From a virus, in IMG/VR virus record IMGVR_UViG_3300006038_000004, positions 1-37,133 of that record: DNA of 37,133 nt, one strand, 5' to 3'. The notes below the pieces were generated by a model. That model did no database searches, was not told the origin of the DNA, and saw nothing but the letters and a program-made list of their open reading frames with translations. A program made the position numbers and the translations under genes. Below are positions 16,574-25,413 of this stretch, in pieces (position 1 is the first letter of the stretch; every line of letters starts with the position of its first letter).

Positions 16574-17800
16574 ATGTCTGACAATCAAGATCTTATAGAA
16601 CAGCTAAAGAGGCTGCTATCTCAAAAAAAATCAAAAGATTTCTACGCAAGAAAGCTTGGAATAACTCTTGAAGAGTTGAATGACCTGCTCAAAGTAACAA
16701 AAGGGAACTCTGGAAGAGTATCAGAAGATGAACTTTATAGCTTTTTGAAAATAGAAGAAGATGTGGAGAAGGAAGAAGCTGAAATTACGATTAATGTAAA
16801 GGAGCAAATTAGAACCCTAGAGGAGTTAATAGAGAAGTGCAAAATTGATACAAAGCTCTGGAACATAGATAGGTATGTACAGAATATATGGGGATCTCCT
16901 AGTAACCCCTCTTGGCAAGTGAAAGCTTGGTTGTCTAAGAAAACCCCAGTTGATAATTTCCAGAAAATTTTCATAGATTTCCTCAAGACCTATAAACCGT
17001 CTGTCTATGAACAGACTGCCCCAAGCACTGCCCCACACCTCCCCAAAGGGTGCCTAGTAATAAATAAACAAGACCAGCACTTAAATAAGTTTGATATATT
17101 AGGAAATAATTCCATGGGTAAGAGGTTCCATACGATATATGAAAGAACTAAGAGAATCCTTCACCAATCGACTACTTCAAACAGACTTGAAAAGATTTAC
17201 TATGTAATAGGAAGTGATCAGTTCAATGCAGAGTGGATGGGAACTACTACTAGGGGAACAAAGCAGGAAAACATTGATACCTACCATCAGAGCTTTGAAA
17301 GGATATGTAATCATGAAATAAATATGGTAAATCTCTTACTGAATCATTCAGGAGATGTAGAGATTATATACGTATCGGGAAATCATGATGAATATGCTGG
17401 ATGGCATCTAATAACTTGGCTGAAGGCTTACTATAATAGAACAGCAGGAGTAAAATTTGATACTTCCCCCAGGTATAGAAAATATGCAAGATATGGAAAA
17501 AATGCTATCATGTTTAACCATGGAGATGCTATCAAACCCCCAAAGCTTGCGAATATGTTCCCTATTGAGTTCAAGAATGAGTGGTCTAATTGTGATAACT
17601 ACTATATATTCACAGGTGATAAGCACCATGAAATAACCATGGACTTCCATGGAATTATGTTTTTCCAACTACCTGCTCTATCAAAAGCAAAATCCTTCTG
17701 GGATGATAAACAGGGACACACTTGCACTAAATCTGAGCTTGTGGCCTTTGTAATAGATGAAAATGATGGGGTGACAGGTATATTAAAGCAAAAAGTATAA
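16574..17800 (+). CDS. Calcineurin-like metallophosphoesterase with N-terminal helical region
   Basis: A 408-residue protein. Residues 1-60 are helical and may hold a helix-turn-helix-like segment (FYARKLGITLEEL, 23-35). Residues 160-395 contain the full metallophosphoesterase set: D167-x-H169, GSD215 with N218, GNHDE (269-273), NHGD (315-318) and GDKHH (348-352), the metal-binding order of calcineurin-like and SbcD/Mre11-type enzymes, so it should be active. Related enzymes occur at this place, inside the virion gene block, in crAss-like phages. The substrate is unknown: it could act on DNA ends or nucleotides during packaging or takeover. Its stop overlaps the next gene (TAATG). It is the first gene after the promoter at 16506. 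Confidence 0.82.
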   Translation: MSDNQDLIEQLKRLLSQKKSKDFYARKLGITLEELNDLLKVTKGNSGRVSEDELYSFLKIEEDVEKEEAEITINVKEQIRTLEELIEKCKIDTKLWNIDRYVQNIWGSPSNPSWQVKAWLSKKTPVDNFQKIFIDFLKTYKPSVYEQTAPSTAPHLPKGCLVINKQDQHLNKFDILGNNSMGKRFHTIYERTKRILHQSTTSNRLEKIYYVIGSDQFNAEWMGTTTRGTKQENIDTYHQSFERICNHEINMVNLLLNHSGDVEIIYVSGNHDEYAGWHLITWLKAYYNRTAGVKFDTSPRYRKYARYGKNAIMFNHGDAIKPPKLANMFPIEFKNEWSNCDNYYIFTGDKHHEITMDFHGIMFFQLPALSKAKSFWDDKQGHTCTKSELVAFVIDENDGVTGILKQKV

Positions 17801-18498
17801 TGGCAACCTTGAGACAAGTAGTTTCTCGTGTAAGATCACTTGACAAAATGTTGAATAGTGACAACACCATAACAGATAGAGTGATAGCCACTGAGCTTAA
17901 GAGCAAAGCTACGTTCTACATCAGGAGAGAAACTGATAAGAGAAAACTTTGGAACACTTCGACTATATTTACAAATATCCCTTGTGTGGAAATGACAGAA
18001 GTTCCAACGGCAGACTGCTGCGATTATGTTTCAGATCAGTATGTAGCAAGAAGTAAACATAAATTACCAAAGATCTCTGATGGTATATATGGACTCCTAA
18101 TACATGGTGTATTCTCTGTGGATAATTCAAGAAGGCTGAAAGAGATAACTCTAAGTAGATATATTAATCTCCTAAAGTTAGGATTGCCAACCAACGATAT
18201 ATACTATTGGATATATGATAGGTACTTATATATATCTTCCCCTAAGGTTGAAGTAGCCAGCATATGGGCCTATTTTGAAGAGGATGTATCGACTGACTTA
18301 CTTTATCCAGATTGTCCTTGTACAAGTCAAAACAAACCAAATCCCTGCACAAATCCTCTTGACCTAGAGTTTAAGTGCCCTGGGTATCTTGAAGATGTAG
18401 TAACTAAAGATTGCCTCCAAGTCCTACTCCAAACTTATTATAGAGTACCAGTTGATCATACATCAGATAACAAAGATGACCAAGTAAATAAAACATAA
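17800..18498 (+). CDS. Probable ring / tail-stabilisation protein
   Basis: A 232-residue protein coupled by TAATG to the phosphoesterase. The N-terminal 60 residues are helical and basic (LRQVVSRVRSLDKMLNSD). Residues 60-170 are beta-rich, including IYGLLIHGVFSVDN and the pair YYWIYDRYLYISSPKVEVASI, followed by a Cys-rich loop (CPCTSQNKPNPC) and a final helix. This layout, and its place before the muzzle gene, match the P22 gp4-like tail-stabilisation or ring proteins reported in crAss-like phages. It would sit between portal and tail. The family match is by pattern only. Confidence 0.55.
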   Translation: MATLRQVVSRVRSLDKMLNSDNTITDRVIATELKSKATFYIRRETDKRKLWNTSTIFTNIPCVEMTEVPTADCCDYVSDQYVARSKHKLPKISDGIYGLLIHGVFSVDNSRRLKEITLSRYINLLKLGLPTNDIYYWIYDRYLYISSPKVEVASIWAYFEEDVSTDLLYPDCPCTSQNKPNPCTNPLDLEFKCPGYLEDVVTKDCLQVLLQTYYRVPVDHTSDNKDDQVNKT

Positions 18499-18671
18499 TG
18501 GATACTTTAGACAGCTTAATGAGAAAAGGATATAGAATCTATAGGGTTAAAATGAAATTAACTAATACAGTTAGAGAGTACTTTAAAACTCGGATGAACC
18601 TGCTAATAGATTACCATGAAGTTTTAAAAGTAATTACAGTAAGAGATGCCAAGAGTGAGGGTACAATATAG
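18498..18671 (+). CDS. Small basic protein (57 aa), unknown
   Basis: A 57-residue open frame from the TAATG overlap at 18496-18500 to TAG at 18671. It is rich in Lys and Arg (MDTLDSLMRKGYRIYRVKMK at the start) and likely forms two helices. Its end overlaps the next start at 18646 by 26 bases. The frame fills a 147-base gap that would otherwise be empty in a tightly packed operon, which supports it as real. No function can be assigned. Confidence 0.5.
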   Translation: MDTLDSLMRKGYRIYRVKMKLTNTVREYFKTRMNLLIDYHEVLKVITVRDAKSEGTI

Positions 18672-19137
18672 GACAGGATCAAGAGAAGCATATGATAAAT
18701 TCTGTGCAGCTCATCCTAGTATAGATATCTCCTTTGATAAATGGAAGGAGATCATTTATACATTTAATTATAACTTTAGAGATCATATCCTTGAGACTGG
18801 TGATAGATGTAAGCTCCCTTGGGGGTTGGGAACTTTTTCCATAAGCAAGAAGAAAAGTAAAAAATTCATCACTATAGATGGCAGGGAGCATGTAGTTATG
18901 CCTATTGATTGGGTAAAGACCCAAAAACTAGGTAAGAGAGTATATCACTTAAATACTCATACTGATGGATATAGATTTAAGTGGTATTGGTTCCCAGTCG
19001 ATGCTAGATTTCAGTACACAGAAATATGGGTTTGGAAGCCAGCCAGATTAAGCTCCAGAAAACTGGCAGAATATCTAAAACGCCCTAATTCTCCCTATCC
19101 ACAGATCTACAGAGAGTGGGAGAGAAAACGAAACTAA
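18646..19137 (+). CDS. Conserved structural-operon protein, possibly HU/IHF-like
   Basis: A 163-residue basic protein. Residues 1-50 are helical. The segment CKLPWGLGTFSISKKKSK (about 58-75) followed by MPIDWVKTQKLGK resembles the beta-arm region of HU/IHF DNA-binding proteins (a Gly-x-Gly-Thr-Phe core followed by basic residues). crAss-like phages are reported to encode IHF-like subunits among their virion genes. The C-terminal third (FKWYWFPVDARF, then WVWKPARLSSRKLAEYL) is aromatic and basic and goes beyond the usual HU length of about 90 residues. It may bind packaged DNA or shape the portal vertex. Start chosen at 18646; it lies one base before the next gene. Confidence 0.5.
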   Translation: MPRVRVQYRTGSREAYDKFCAAHPSIDISFDKWKEIIYTFNYNFRDHILETGDRCKLPWGLGTFSISKKKSKKFITIDGREHVVMPIDWVKTQKLGKRVYHLNTHTDGYRFKWYWFPVDARFQYTEIWVWKPARLSSRKLAEYLKRPNSPYPQIYREWERKRN

Positions 19138-19138
19138 G

Positions 19139-20086
19139 ATGTCATATTACTACAAGTATAAGTTCGTATCACCCGATTCTCTTTTTGCAAGAGTAAAAGA
19201 AGAAATGAAAAGTTACTTCGATGCAAATGCAGTAGATGATCTGATGTTTCCTATATGGACTTCAAAATGCCTCCAAAAGCTGGGAAGATCTTCTTATAAG
19301 ATTGTCTCAGCATTGTTATTTATGGACAATTTTGAGGCTAAGCTCCCCCCTGATTTCATTGCCCCTAGGGAAGTTTGGCTAACTGCTGAGCTACTCTCAC
19401 CAACATTTAGAAAACCTGGTGCTTTCTACCAGAATATTACCACAGTATTAAATAAGCCATATGATCCGTGTGACCCTGCACTCAATTGTGATCCTTGCAA
19501 TCCTGACATAATTACTGTTGTAACAAAAACTCAGACAGAGGTTACTCAACCTATAAGATTAAAGTATCTCTTAACACCAGGTAACATACATTCAAAACAA
19601 GGATGTGATTCTTCTTTGGGATGTATGAATAGTAATGCCAGAGCTTTTGGGCTGTGTAAGGATGACCTCACATTTGATATAAGAGATGGCAAACTTGTCA
19701 CAAGTTTCAGGCAAGGTGATGTATTTCTTATATACTATTCAGATCAGAGAGATGATGCTGGGCAGCAATTAATACCCGACAATTACAGAATACAAGAGTT
19801 TATTGAAGCTTTTCTTAAACAGAAAGTGTTCGAACAACTGTACAATCAGGTAGTGGATGAGACCTTTAATCAGATTGAAAAAAAATATATCTTCTACAAG
19901 CAATTAGCAGATGAAGCTTATATACTAGCTGATATAGAGATCAAGAAAGAAACAATCTATAAGAAAGCTCAAAATATAAGGAAAGATAGACACAGATTTG
20001 ATCCTTACGCTGCAGCAATGTATGGAGATTCCTGGAGGTGGAGGGGAGGATCATGGCCAGCAAGTTCTTGGGGATTAAATAATTAA
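19139..20086 (+). CDS. Probable ring / tail connector protein
   Basis: A 315-residue protein one base after the preceding gene. The N-terminal half (SLFARVKEEMKSYFDANAVDD, then MFPIWTSKCLQKLGRSSYK) is helical, then comes a beta-rich body with a Cys-rich insert (DPCDPALNCDPCNPD, about residues 110-124), and a long C-terminal helix (about 215-285) with many Lys, Glu and Tyr residues. The protein ends in a Trp/Gly-rich tail (GDSWRWRGGSWPASSWG). Location directly before the muzzle gene and the long helix fit a ring protein stacked under the portal. No named domain is certain. Confidence 0.55.
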   Translation: MSYYYKYKFVSPDSLFARVKEEMKSYFDANAVDDLMFPIWTSKCLQKLGRSSYKIVSALLFMDNFEAKLPPDFIAPREVWLTAELLSPTFRKPGAFYQNITTVLNKPYDPCDPALNCDPCNPDIITVVTKTQTEVTQPIRLKYLLTPGNIHSKQGCDSSLGCMNSNARAFGLCKDDLTFDIRDGKLVTSFRQGDVFLIYYSDQRDDAGQQLIPDNYRIQEFIEAFLKQKVFEQLYNQVVDETFNQIEKKYIFYKQLADEAYILADIEIKKETIYKKAQNIRKDRHRFDPYAAAMYGDSWRWRGGSWPASSWGLNN

Positions 20087-20093
20087 GTAGAGA

Positions 20094-23000
20094 ATGGGAG
20101 AAATTAGACCAAATAATGCATATCTAGGTATGAACCTAGATTCTATCATAAGCCAGGTTAAACCAGGTCAGGTAACATTTGCTCAAAATGCACAAACTGC
20201 TGGTTTTGAAGGTAATATGATTGTCTATCAAAATGAACAGGCCAATGAGATCTGTTTTATGATCCCCTCAGGGTACAAGGTAATTGGTACTCATAATATA
20301 GTAGAAAGGGATATAATAATTATATTTCTTGTAAACCCTACGACAGGGGAATCTGAGATAGGAAAGGTAGTAGGTTGTACATATAGCACTATAATAAATG
20401 CGACTTGCCTGAATTTTAATCTGAATAATCCTATTCAAAAGGTTGTTCACAAAATAACTAACTGTAGCACAGAGGTTTACTGGGTTGATGGAGCTAACCA
20501 CATGAGATTCATTGACTTAAATAATTTACCTTTCAGAGAAATTGTACAGGGGACTGGTACTAATCCCTGTGATGTTGTTACCAGCTCAGAAATTGACTGT
20601 AACAAGTTAAATGTAAGGCCAAACTTCTCTATTCCACAGGTCACTTACAGAAGTGTAGAATCTGAAGGAACAACTATTGCTGGAGATTATCAATTTGCAA
20701 TTCAGTACACCAATTCCCTTGGGGAAGCCTACACTTCATATTATTCTGTAACGAACCCTATTCCTATCTATGATAAATTCATAGTGAGTCCTAATTTCAA
20801 CTATCCCGTAGGGAAGTCTATAATCCTTGACATAGAGAACATAGACACATCTGGGGTGTTTGATTTTATTAATGTAGCTGTAATAAAAACTATTAATGAT
20901 ATCTCTTCTGTAGATATTGTAGGAACTTATCAGATACAGGGTAGTAAGATGACTATTACCTACACAGGTCAGTCAAAAAGTGGTGTAACAGGAACAATAG
21001 AGGAAATATTTGAAAAGTTTCCTGTCTATGATACTGCTGGTGATGTGACTACTGTACAGGATATTCTTGTGTTTGCAGATCTTACATCTACACAAAGAAT
21101 TAGTTATCAGAAGATTGCAAACCAAATAAAGCTTCAATGGGTAAGCTGGAAGATGCCTCATATACAAGGTCAATACGCAGATGAATTAAATGCTGCTAAT
21201 CTTAGAGGCTACATGAGAGATGAAGTATATGCGTTCGATGTAGTGTTTATCTTAAAGAATGGCTATCAGACTGATAGATTTCATATACCAGGAAGGGCTC
21301 CTATTAGCTCAGATCTTACAATTATCAGTAATGGAGATTCAAATTTTGGACAAAGTATATGTGATGAAGTAGAAGGAAAACCTAGATGGCAAGTGTATAA
21401 TACTGCTACATTGCAAGGAGTAGATACCAACTATGATTCTACTAATGTATGTTATCAGGGTCCATATCAATATGGAAATTTTTCATATTGGGAATCTACA
21501 GAAACTTATCCTTGTAATGAGCCTGTTTGGGGGAACCTCCAAGGTCGTCCAATAAGACATCATAAATTCCCAGATAGCTCAGTTACTCACCACCATGATT
21601 CTGCTGGCAATATATTCCCCCTAGGGGTAAGGCTGGACAGTACAGCTATTTTCCAATTAATAAAAGACTCAGAACTCACACAGGAGCAAAAGGATAATAT
21701 TGCAGCTATTAAGATTGTCAGATCCAACAGAGCTGCAAGTAAATCAGTTATTGCTAAAGGTCTCCTATACAATGTTGGTAGATATGCCAAAGGGGATAGT
21801 ATATATTACTATCCAAATTACCCATTTAATGATCTAAGACCTGACCCATTTATCTTAAATGCTTCAAATACTGATATAGGAGCTCAGATATTCTCCTCAT
21901 TTGAATCTGTCCAGAATATTAGTGTTACCAGGACTTTAATGTACAGTATGCCAACAGTGGAGAACCTATGGAAGTCTGCTGGGGATATTGTAACTGTCGT
22001 ATACCAAGGCTCATTTGGAAGGACTACCAAAAACAAGAAGCATTTAATTGTAACATGGGATGGTCTTCCAATATATGATAGTGGAGGACTAGCTGTGGGG
22101 TCTACTGATCAGTTCAGTCTTACTATTACTCTTAAAAGGACAGGCAGCAACAGAATTGATATAACAAGTAGATTACAGGTATTTGGTCAAAATACTATTG
22201 ACAAGAAGACCACTAATTTTGTAAATGGGGTAGATTTTAGCATCGCCCATACAATTGATCTTTATGCCCAAGCTCCTGTAGAAATTGCAATACCTCCTAT
22301 TCCTGGAGAAGATGGGGATATAACCGCTACAAGTATAGTGGCTGGCTATAAGGCTGCACCTATTCTGTTTGGAGCAGATCTCAATCTCCTAAACGGATTC
22401 AATAGTGCTGAGAGTAAGAACAGGTACACTTTTCACTCTCCTGATACTAGTTTCTATCAACCATTCTTGGGGACTCAGCTGAAACTTGAAAGTGTGGAGT
22501 TTGGTACCACTAGATCTCATTTTGTACAAGTAGATAAACATGCTAAGTACAGATTCCCATCACTCCAGTCTTACCTAACTGCCCTTGGGGTGGGTATAGC
22601 CATAGGGTTTGCATCAGGTACATATGGGGTATCGACTAATCCATTCAATGGTGCAGCAGCATTTACAGCTTTTCAAGTATTTAATGATATAGTTTTCAGG
22701 CTCTTACCGAAGAGAAATATGACTTATTCATTCAATTCTCTTGGTAATTATACGACTCCCAAAATTCTTCCTAATGATACAGGCAACAAGATCAGAATGC
22801 TTGATATTGCAGCCTATCTCATAAGTGGCGTTCAGGGAGTTGGGGATATACACATAGTAAATAACTATCAGAGAGAGTCATCAGTTTATCTAAGAACTAC
22901 AGATACTCTACCCTATCCGAATACTATAGCTGGGGTTCCAGAGGACAATTCAAGGTTTACACTAGGACAGGTTGGATGTGTAGAGAACTTCTATACTAGA

Positions 23001-25028
23001 AACATCTCATCGTACTATGCTTCAATCAAAAATATCGTTCCAGACCAATATGGACAAATTTACTCATATGAAGCAGTTGATACAGGTTTTCAAATGCAAG
23101 TTAATCTGGGGGATCAAACTCCTGGAAGCGGTCTTAGGGATATATTTGGAGGTGATACCTTCATTAATAAGTTTGCTCTAAAGAGAAAATTACCATTCTT
23201 TATAGACAATAGGGTAAATTTCCCAGACGATTCTGATATATTCTATGATGAGTTAGGTAATGTGGGTTTTCCAAAGTATTGGTTCTCAACTGATGTAAGA
23301 AGAGGTGATGGGGGAGCTTTCAATATAGGTTCCTTGTTTGGAGTAAAAGTGCATAATTTTGATTGTGCCAATTCTGCATTCTTTTATGATGCAGGGAAAA
23401 TTTATCTCTTTGCCTATGGTATTATCAATTTCTTTGTTGAGAGCCAAGTGAATGTAGATCTTAGGCAAGCATATAACAATAAGGAGGGGGATTATTTCCC
23501 TCATGTTGGAGGGGATGTTCCTGATCAATGGCTTCAGGAAGCATTTGTTCCTATTGCTTTTGATAATACATATACTTATAATAAGACCTTCTCAAAGCAA
23601 AATATTGAAAATGTCTTTACTACCCTACCTGTGGATTTTGATCCAACTCAAAGCTGTATATACAGGTTCCCTAATAGAGGGATTTATTCAGAAAAGCAAC
23701 AAGATGTTATAAATTACAAGAAAAATAACTGGAGGATCTACAGGCCTGCCGCAGTATATGATTTTCCTCTAAACTATGGTAAGCTCATTTCTATAGATGG
23801 CATAGAAACAAGAATGCTACTTGCTAGATTTGAGAACAGGGCTCAGGTTTATAATGCTCTTCTTACTGCTAATTCATCAATTGCCGAAGTATATCTTGGT
23901 CAGCAGATCTTCAATCCTAGTGTTCCTCCAGTAGACTTTGTAAGTAGTGATTTAGGGTATACCGGAAGCCAAAATAAGTTTCTTCTACAGACTGAATTTG
24001 GCCATATATGGGTAGATGCCCTTAGGGGGGATGTGTTCTTAATGCAGGGACAAAGCATCAATGATATTTCCAATGAGGGAGTTAAAATGTTCTTAACCAA
24101 TAACTTACACTTCCAAATTAAAGATGCTTTCCCTGAGTATGATATAGATAATAATTTTAAGGGAGTAGGCCTACATGGAGTATATGATAACAAATATAAC
24201 AGGCTCCTCATCACAAAGCTTGATTTCAAGCCTATTGTTAGTGGAATTACGTATAATAGCTCAACAGATGTTTTCTCCTATGCCGGAGAAGAGATTGAAC
24301 TTGGAGACCCAGCCTATTTCTGCGATATATCCTTTACTATTTCATATTCTTTTATATCAAAATCATGGATATCATTCCACAGTTACTTGCCAAACTTCTA
24401 TATAGGATCAACTAGTAAATTCTATACAGGAAGGAAAGATCTTGAATCAGTATGGTTACACAATACAGTAGAAAACAAGTACAATGAGTTCTATGGGGAA
24501 GTAGCGCCATATATCTTAGAGCAACCTTTTGCATATAAATATCAAGATGAAATACTACAGTCTGTAAAGGACTATAGTAAAGTAAATGTGATGACTAATG
24601 CACAAACCTTTGTACAGACAGATAAAGCATTCTTTAACAAGGCTATCATATATAATGATCAGCAATGTACAGGGGTTCTTAATCTTGTAGCAAAACCATC
24701 AAACAATCTATCATCATATCTGCAATACCCTAAATATAACTCTGATAGCAGAGATATACTCTTCGTCAAATCAGATAATTTCTATAACTATAATGGATTC
24801 TGGGATATTGTAAATGATTACACAGAGCCTATCTGGCTGCCAGATTGTACAGCAAGTACAGAAAACAAAGTATTAAATGATTCTAATCTGAACTACACCA
24901 ACAGGTCTTTTAAGAAGTACCCCCTGAGGGCAAAGGATTGTAGGATAAGGCAGATACTAGATAATAGGACAGATGTGAGAATAACATCTCAATTTATCGC
25001 TACAGAAACTCAAACCTCTTATAAGTAA
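20094..25028 (+). CDS. Muzzle-type tail protein (1644 aa)
   Basis: A very large beta-rich protein at the position of the crAss-like tail 'muzzle' or DNA-stabilisation protein. The N-terminus (IRPNNAYLGMNLDSIISQVK, then GQVTFAQNAQTAGFEG) follows the pattern of those proteins, which start with a strand that docks on the tail hub and then form beta-propeller-like repeats. Repeated strand motifs such as DGLPIYDSGGL and DNTYTYNKTFS support a mainly beta protein. It likely plugs or lines the tail exit and holds packaged DNA. There is no hydrolase motif visible. Seven bases separate it from the previous gene; its stop overlaps the next start (TAATG). This gene alone is 13 percent of the window. Confidence 0.75.
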   Translation: MGEIRPNNAYLGMNLDSIISQVKPGQVTFAQNAQTAGFEGNMIVYQNEQANEICFMIPSGYKVIGTHNIVERDIIIIFLVNPTTGESEIGKVVGCTYSTIINATCLNFNLNNPIQKVVHKITNCSTEVYWVDGANHMRFIDLNNLPFREIVQGTGTNPCDVVTSSEIDCNKLNVRPNFSIPQVTYRSVESEGTTIAGDYQFAIQYTNSLGEAYTSYYSVTNPIPIYDKFIVSPNFNYPVGKSIILDIENIDTSGVFDFINVAVIKTINDISSVDIVGTYQIQGSKMTITYTGQSKSGVTGTIEEIFEKFPVYDTAGDVTTVQDILVFADLTSTQRISYQKIANQIKLQWVSWKMPHIQGQYADELNAANLRGYMRDEVYAFDVVFILKNGYQTDRFHIPGRAPISSDLTIISNGDSNFGQSICDEVEGKPRWQVYNTATLQGVDTNYDSTNVCYQGPYQYGNFSYWESTETYPCNEPVWGNLQGRPIRHHKFPDSSVTHHHDSAGNIFPLGVRLDSTAIFQLIKDSELTQEQKDNIAAIKIVRSNRAASKSVIAKGLLYNVGRYAKGDSIYYYPNYPFNDLRPDPFILNASNTDIGAQIFSSFESVQNISVTRTLMYSMPTVENLWKSAGDIVTVVYQGSFGRTTKNKKHLIVTWDGLPIYDSGGLAVGSTDQFSLTITLKRTGSNRIDITSRLQVFGQNTIDKKTTNFVNGVDFSIAHTIDLYAQAPVEIAIPPIPGEDGDITATSIVAGYKAAPILFGADLNLLNGFNSAESKNRYTFHSPDTSFYQPFLGTQLKLESVEFGTTRSHFVQVDKHAKYRFPSLQSYLTALGVGIAIGFASGTYGVSTNPFNGAAAFTAFQVFNDIVFRLLPKRNMTYSFNSLGNYTTPKILPNDTGNKIRMLDIAAYLISGVQGVGDIHIVNNYQRESSVYLRTTDTLPYPNTIAGVPEDNSRFTLGQVGCVENFYTRNISSYYASIKNIVPDQYGQIYSYEAVDTGFQMQVNLGDQTPGSGLRDIFGGDTFINKFALKRKLPFFIDNRVNFPDDSDIFYDELGNVGFPKYWFSTDVRRGDGGAFNIGSLFGVKVHNFDCANSAFFYDAGKIYLFAYGIINFFVESQVNVDLRQAYNNKEGDYFPHVGGDVPDQWLQEAFVPIAFDNTYTYNKTFSKQNIENVFTTLPVDFDPTQSCIYRFPNRGIYSEKQQDVINYKKNNWRIYRPAAVYDFPLNYGKLISIDGIETRMLLARFENRAQVYNALLTANSSIAEVYLGQQIFNPSVPPVDFVSSDLGYTGSQNKFLLQTEFGHIWVDALRGDVFLMQGQSINDISNEGVKMFLTNNLHFQIKDAFPEYDIDNNFKGVGLHGVYDNKYNRLLITKLDFKPIVSGITYNSSTDVFSYAGEEIELGDPAYFCDISFTISYSFISKSWISFHSYLPNFYIGSTSKFYTGRKDLESVWLHNTVENKYNEFYGEVAPYILEQPFAYKYQDEILQSVKDYSKVNVMTNAQTFVQTDKAFFNKAIIYNDQQCTGVLNLVAKPSNNLSSYLQYPKYNSDSRDILFVKSDNFYNYNGFWDIVNDYTEPIWLPDCTASTENKVLNDSNLNYTNRSFKKYPLRAKDCRIRQILDNRTDVRITSQFIATETQTSYK

Positions 25029-25306
25029 TGGCAAAAAGTACAGGAGGAGGAAAGAAACCCCCACAGTATGTAAATGATCCAAGCTTACAAGCTTTATCTG
25101 ATATACTTCTTTGGAAGAGCAGAAATAAGAACTTTATTGATAGAGCTGTGCACCCTGAAGATAAGCCTGCCATTCAAACAAATACTTTACCCGGTTTACA
25201 GAACGAAGGAATTCCTGATTTTGTAAAATCTACTCATCTCATGGCTCATGATTTGGATAGATTTTCTGGAAAGGGAAGAGTATATCCAATGTTGGTGCAG
25301 GACTAG
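25028..25306 (+). pseudogene. N-terminal part of a cargo/virion protein, cut by a frameshift
   Basis: This 92-residue frame starts in TAATG at the muzzle stop. It begins with a basic, Gly-rich stretch (MAKSTGGGKKPPQYVNDP) and then carries the first half of a domain common in phage virion proteins: THLMAHDLDRFSGKGRVYPM (about residues 70-89). It stops at TAG just after this. The second half of the same domain (GLEYLSPVAAYNYANDSGEY, then DLAEYFSKQGYK) continues in the -1 frame without a stop into the next gene. One extra G at about 25300 would join the two into a 1394-residue protein. Either this copy is mutated, the sequence has a missing base in a G run, or translation shifts frame. Confidence 0.6.
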
Positions 25307-25413
25307 AATATCTCAGCCCTGTAGCTGCATATAATTATGCAAATGATAGTGGGGAGTACGTAGAGACCCCTAGTTATGATTTAGCTGAATATTTCTCTAA
25401 GCAGGGCTATAAA
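25261..25413 (+). other. In-frame upstream extension of the 25414 gene (frame junction)
   Basis: The frame of the gene starting at 25414 is open from 25261 (last stop TAG at 25258-25260), so the two frames overlap at 25261-25306. The text from about 25300 onward completes the domain begun in the other frame. A heptamer of the -1 slippery form X XXY YYZ (A AAG GGA, 25270-25276) lies in the overlap in the right phase, but a shift there would lose the conserved RVYPMLVQ segment, so a single-base deletion nearer 25300 fits better. Confidence 0.6.

Noticed and set aside
23503-23712. Second + strand frame inside the muzzle gene
   Set aside because: It is wholly within a 1644-residue frame that is clearly coding; composition is that of an out-of-frame shadow. 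The same holds for 24175-24405, 28907-29131, 34440-34622 and 36753-36935.
25304-25306. TAG as a recoded sense codon (as in some crAss-like phages)
   Set aside because: Reading through it soon meets further stops and gives no sensible protein, while the -1 frame gives the expected domain. TAG also ends the terminase gene and the 57-residue gene in normal positions.
25326-25341. Small palindrome TGCATA-TAAT-TATGCA as a frameshift-stimulating hairpin
   Set aside because: It is AT-rich, short and about 50 bases after the slippery-type heptamer, too far and too weak for a usual stimulator.
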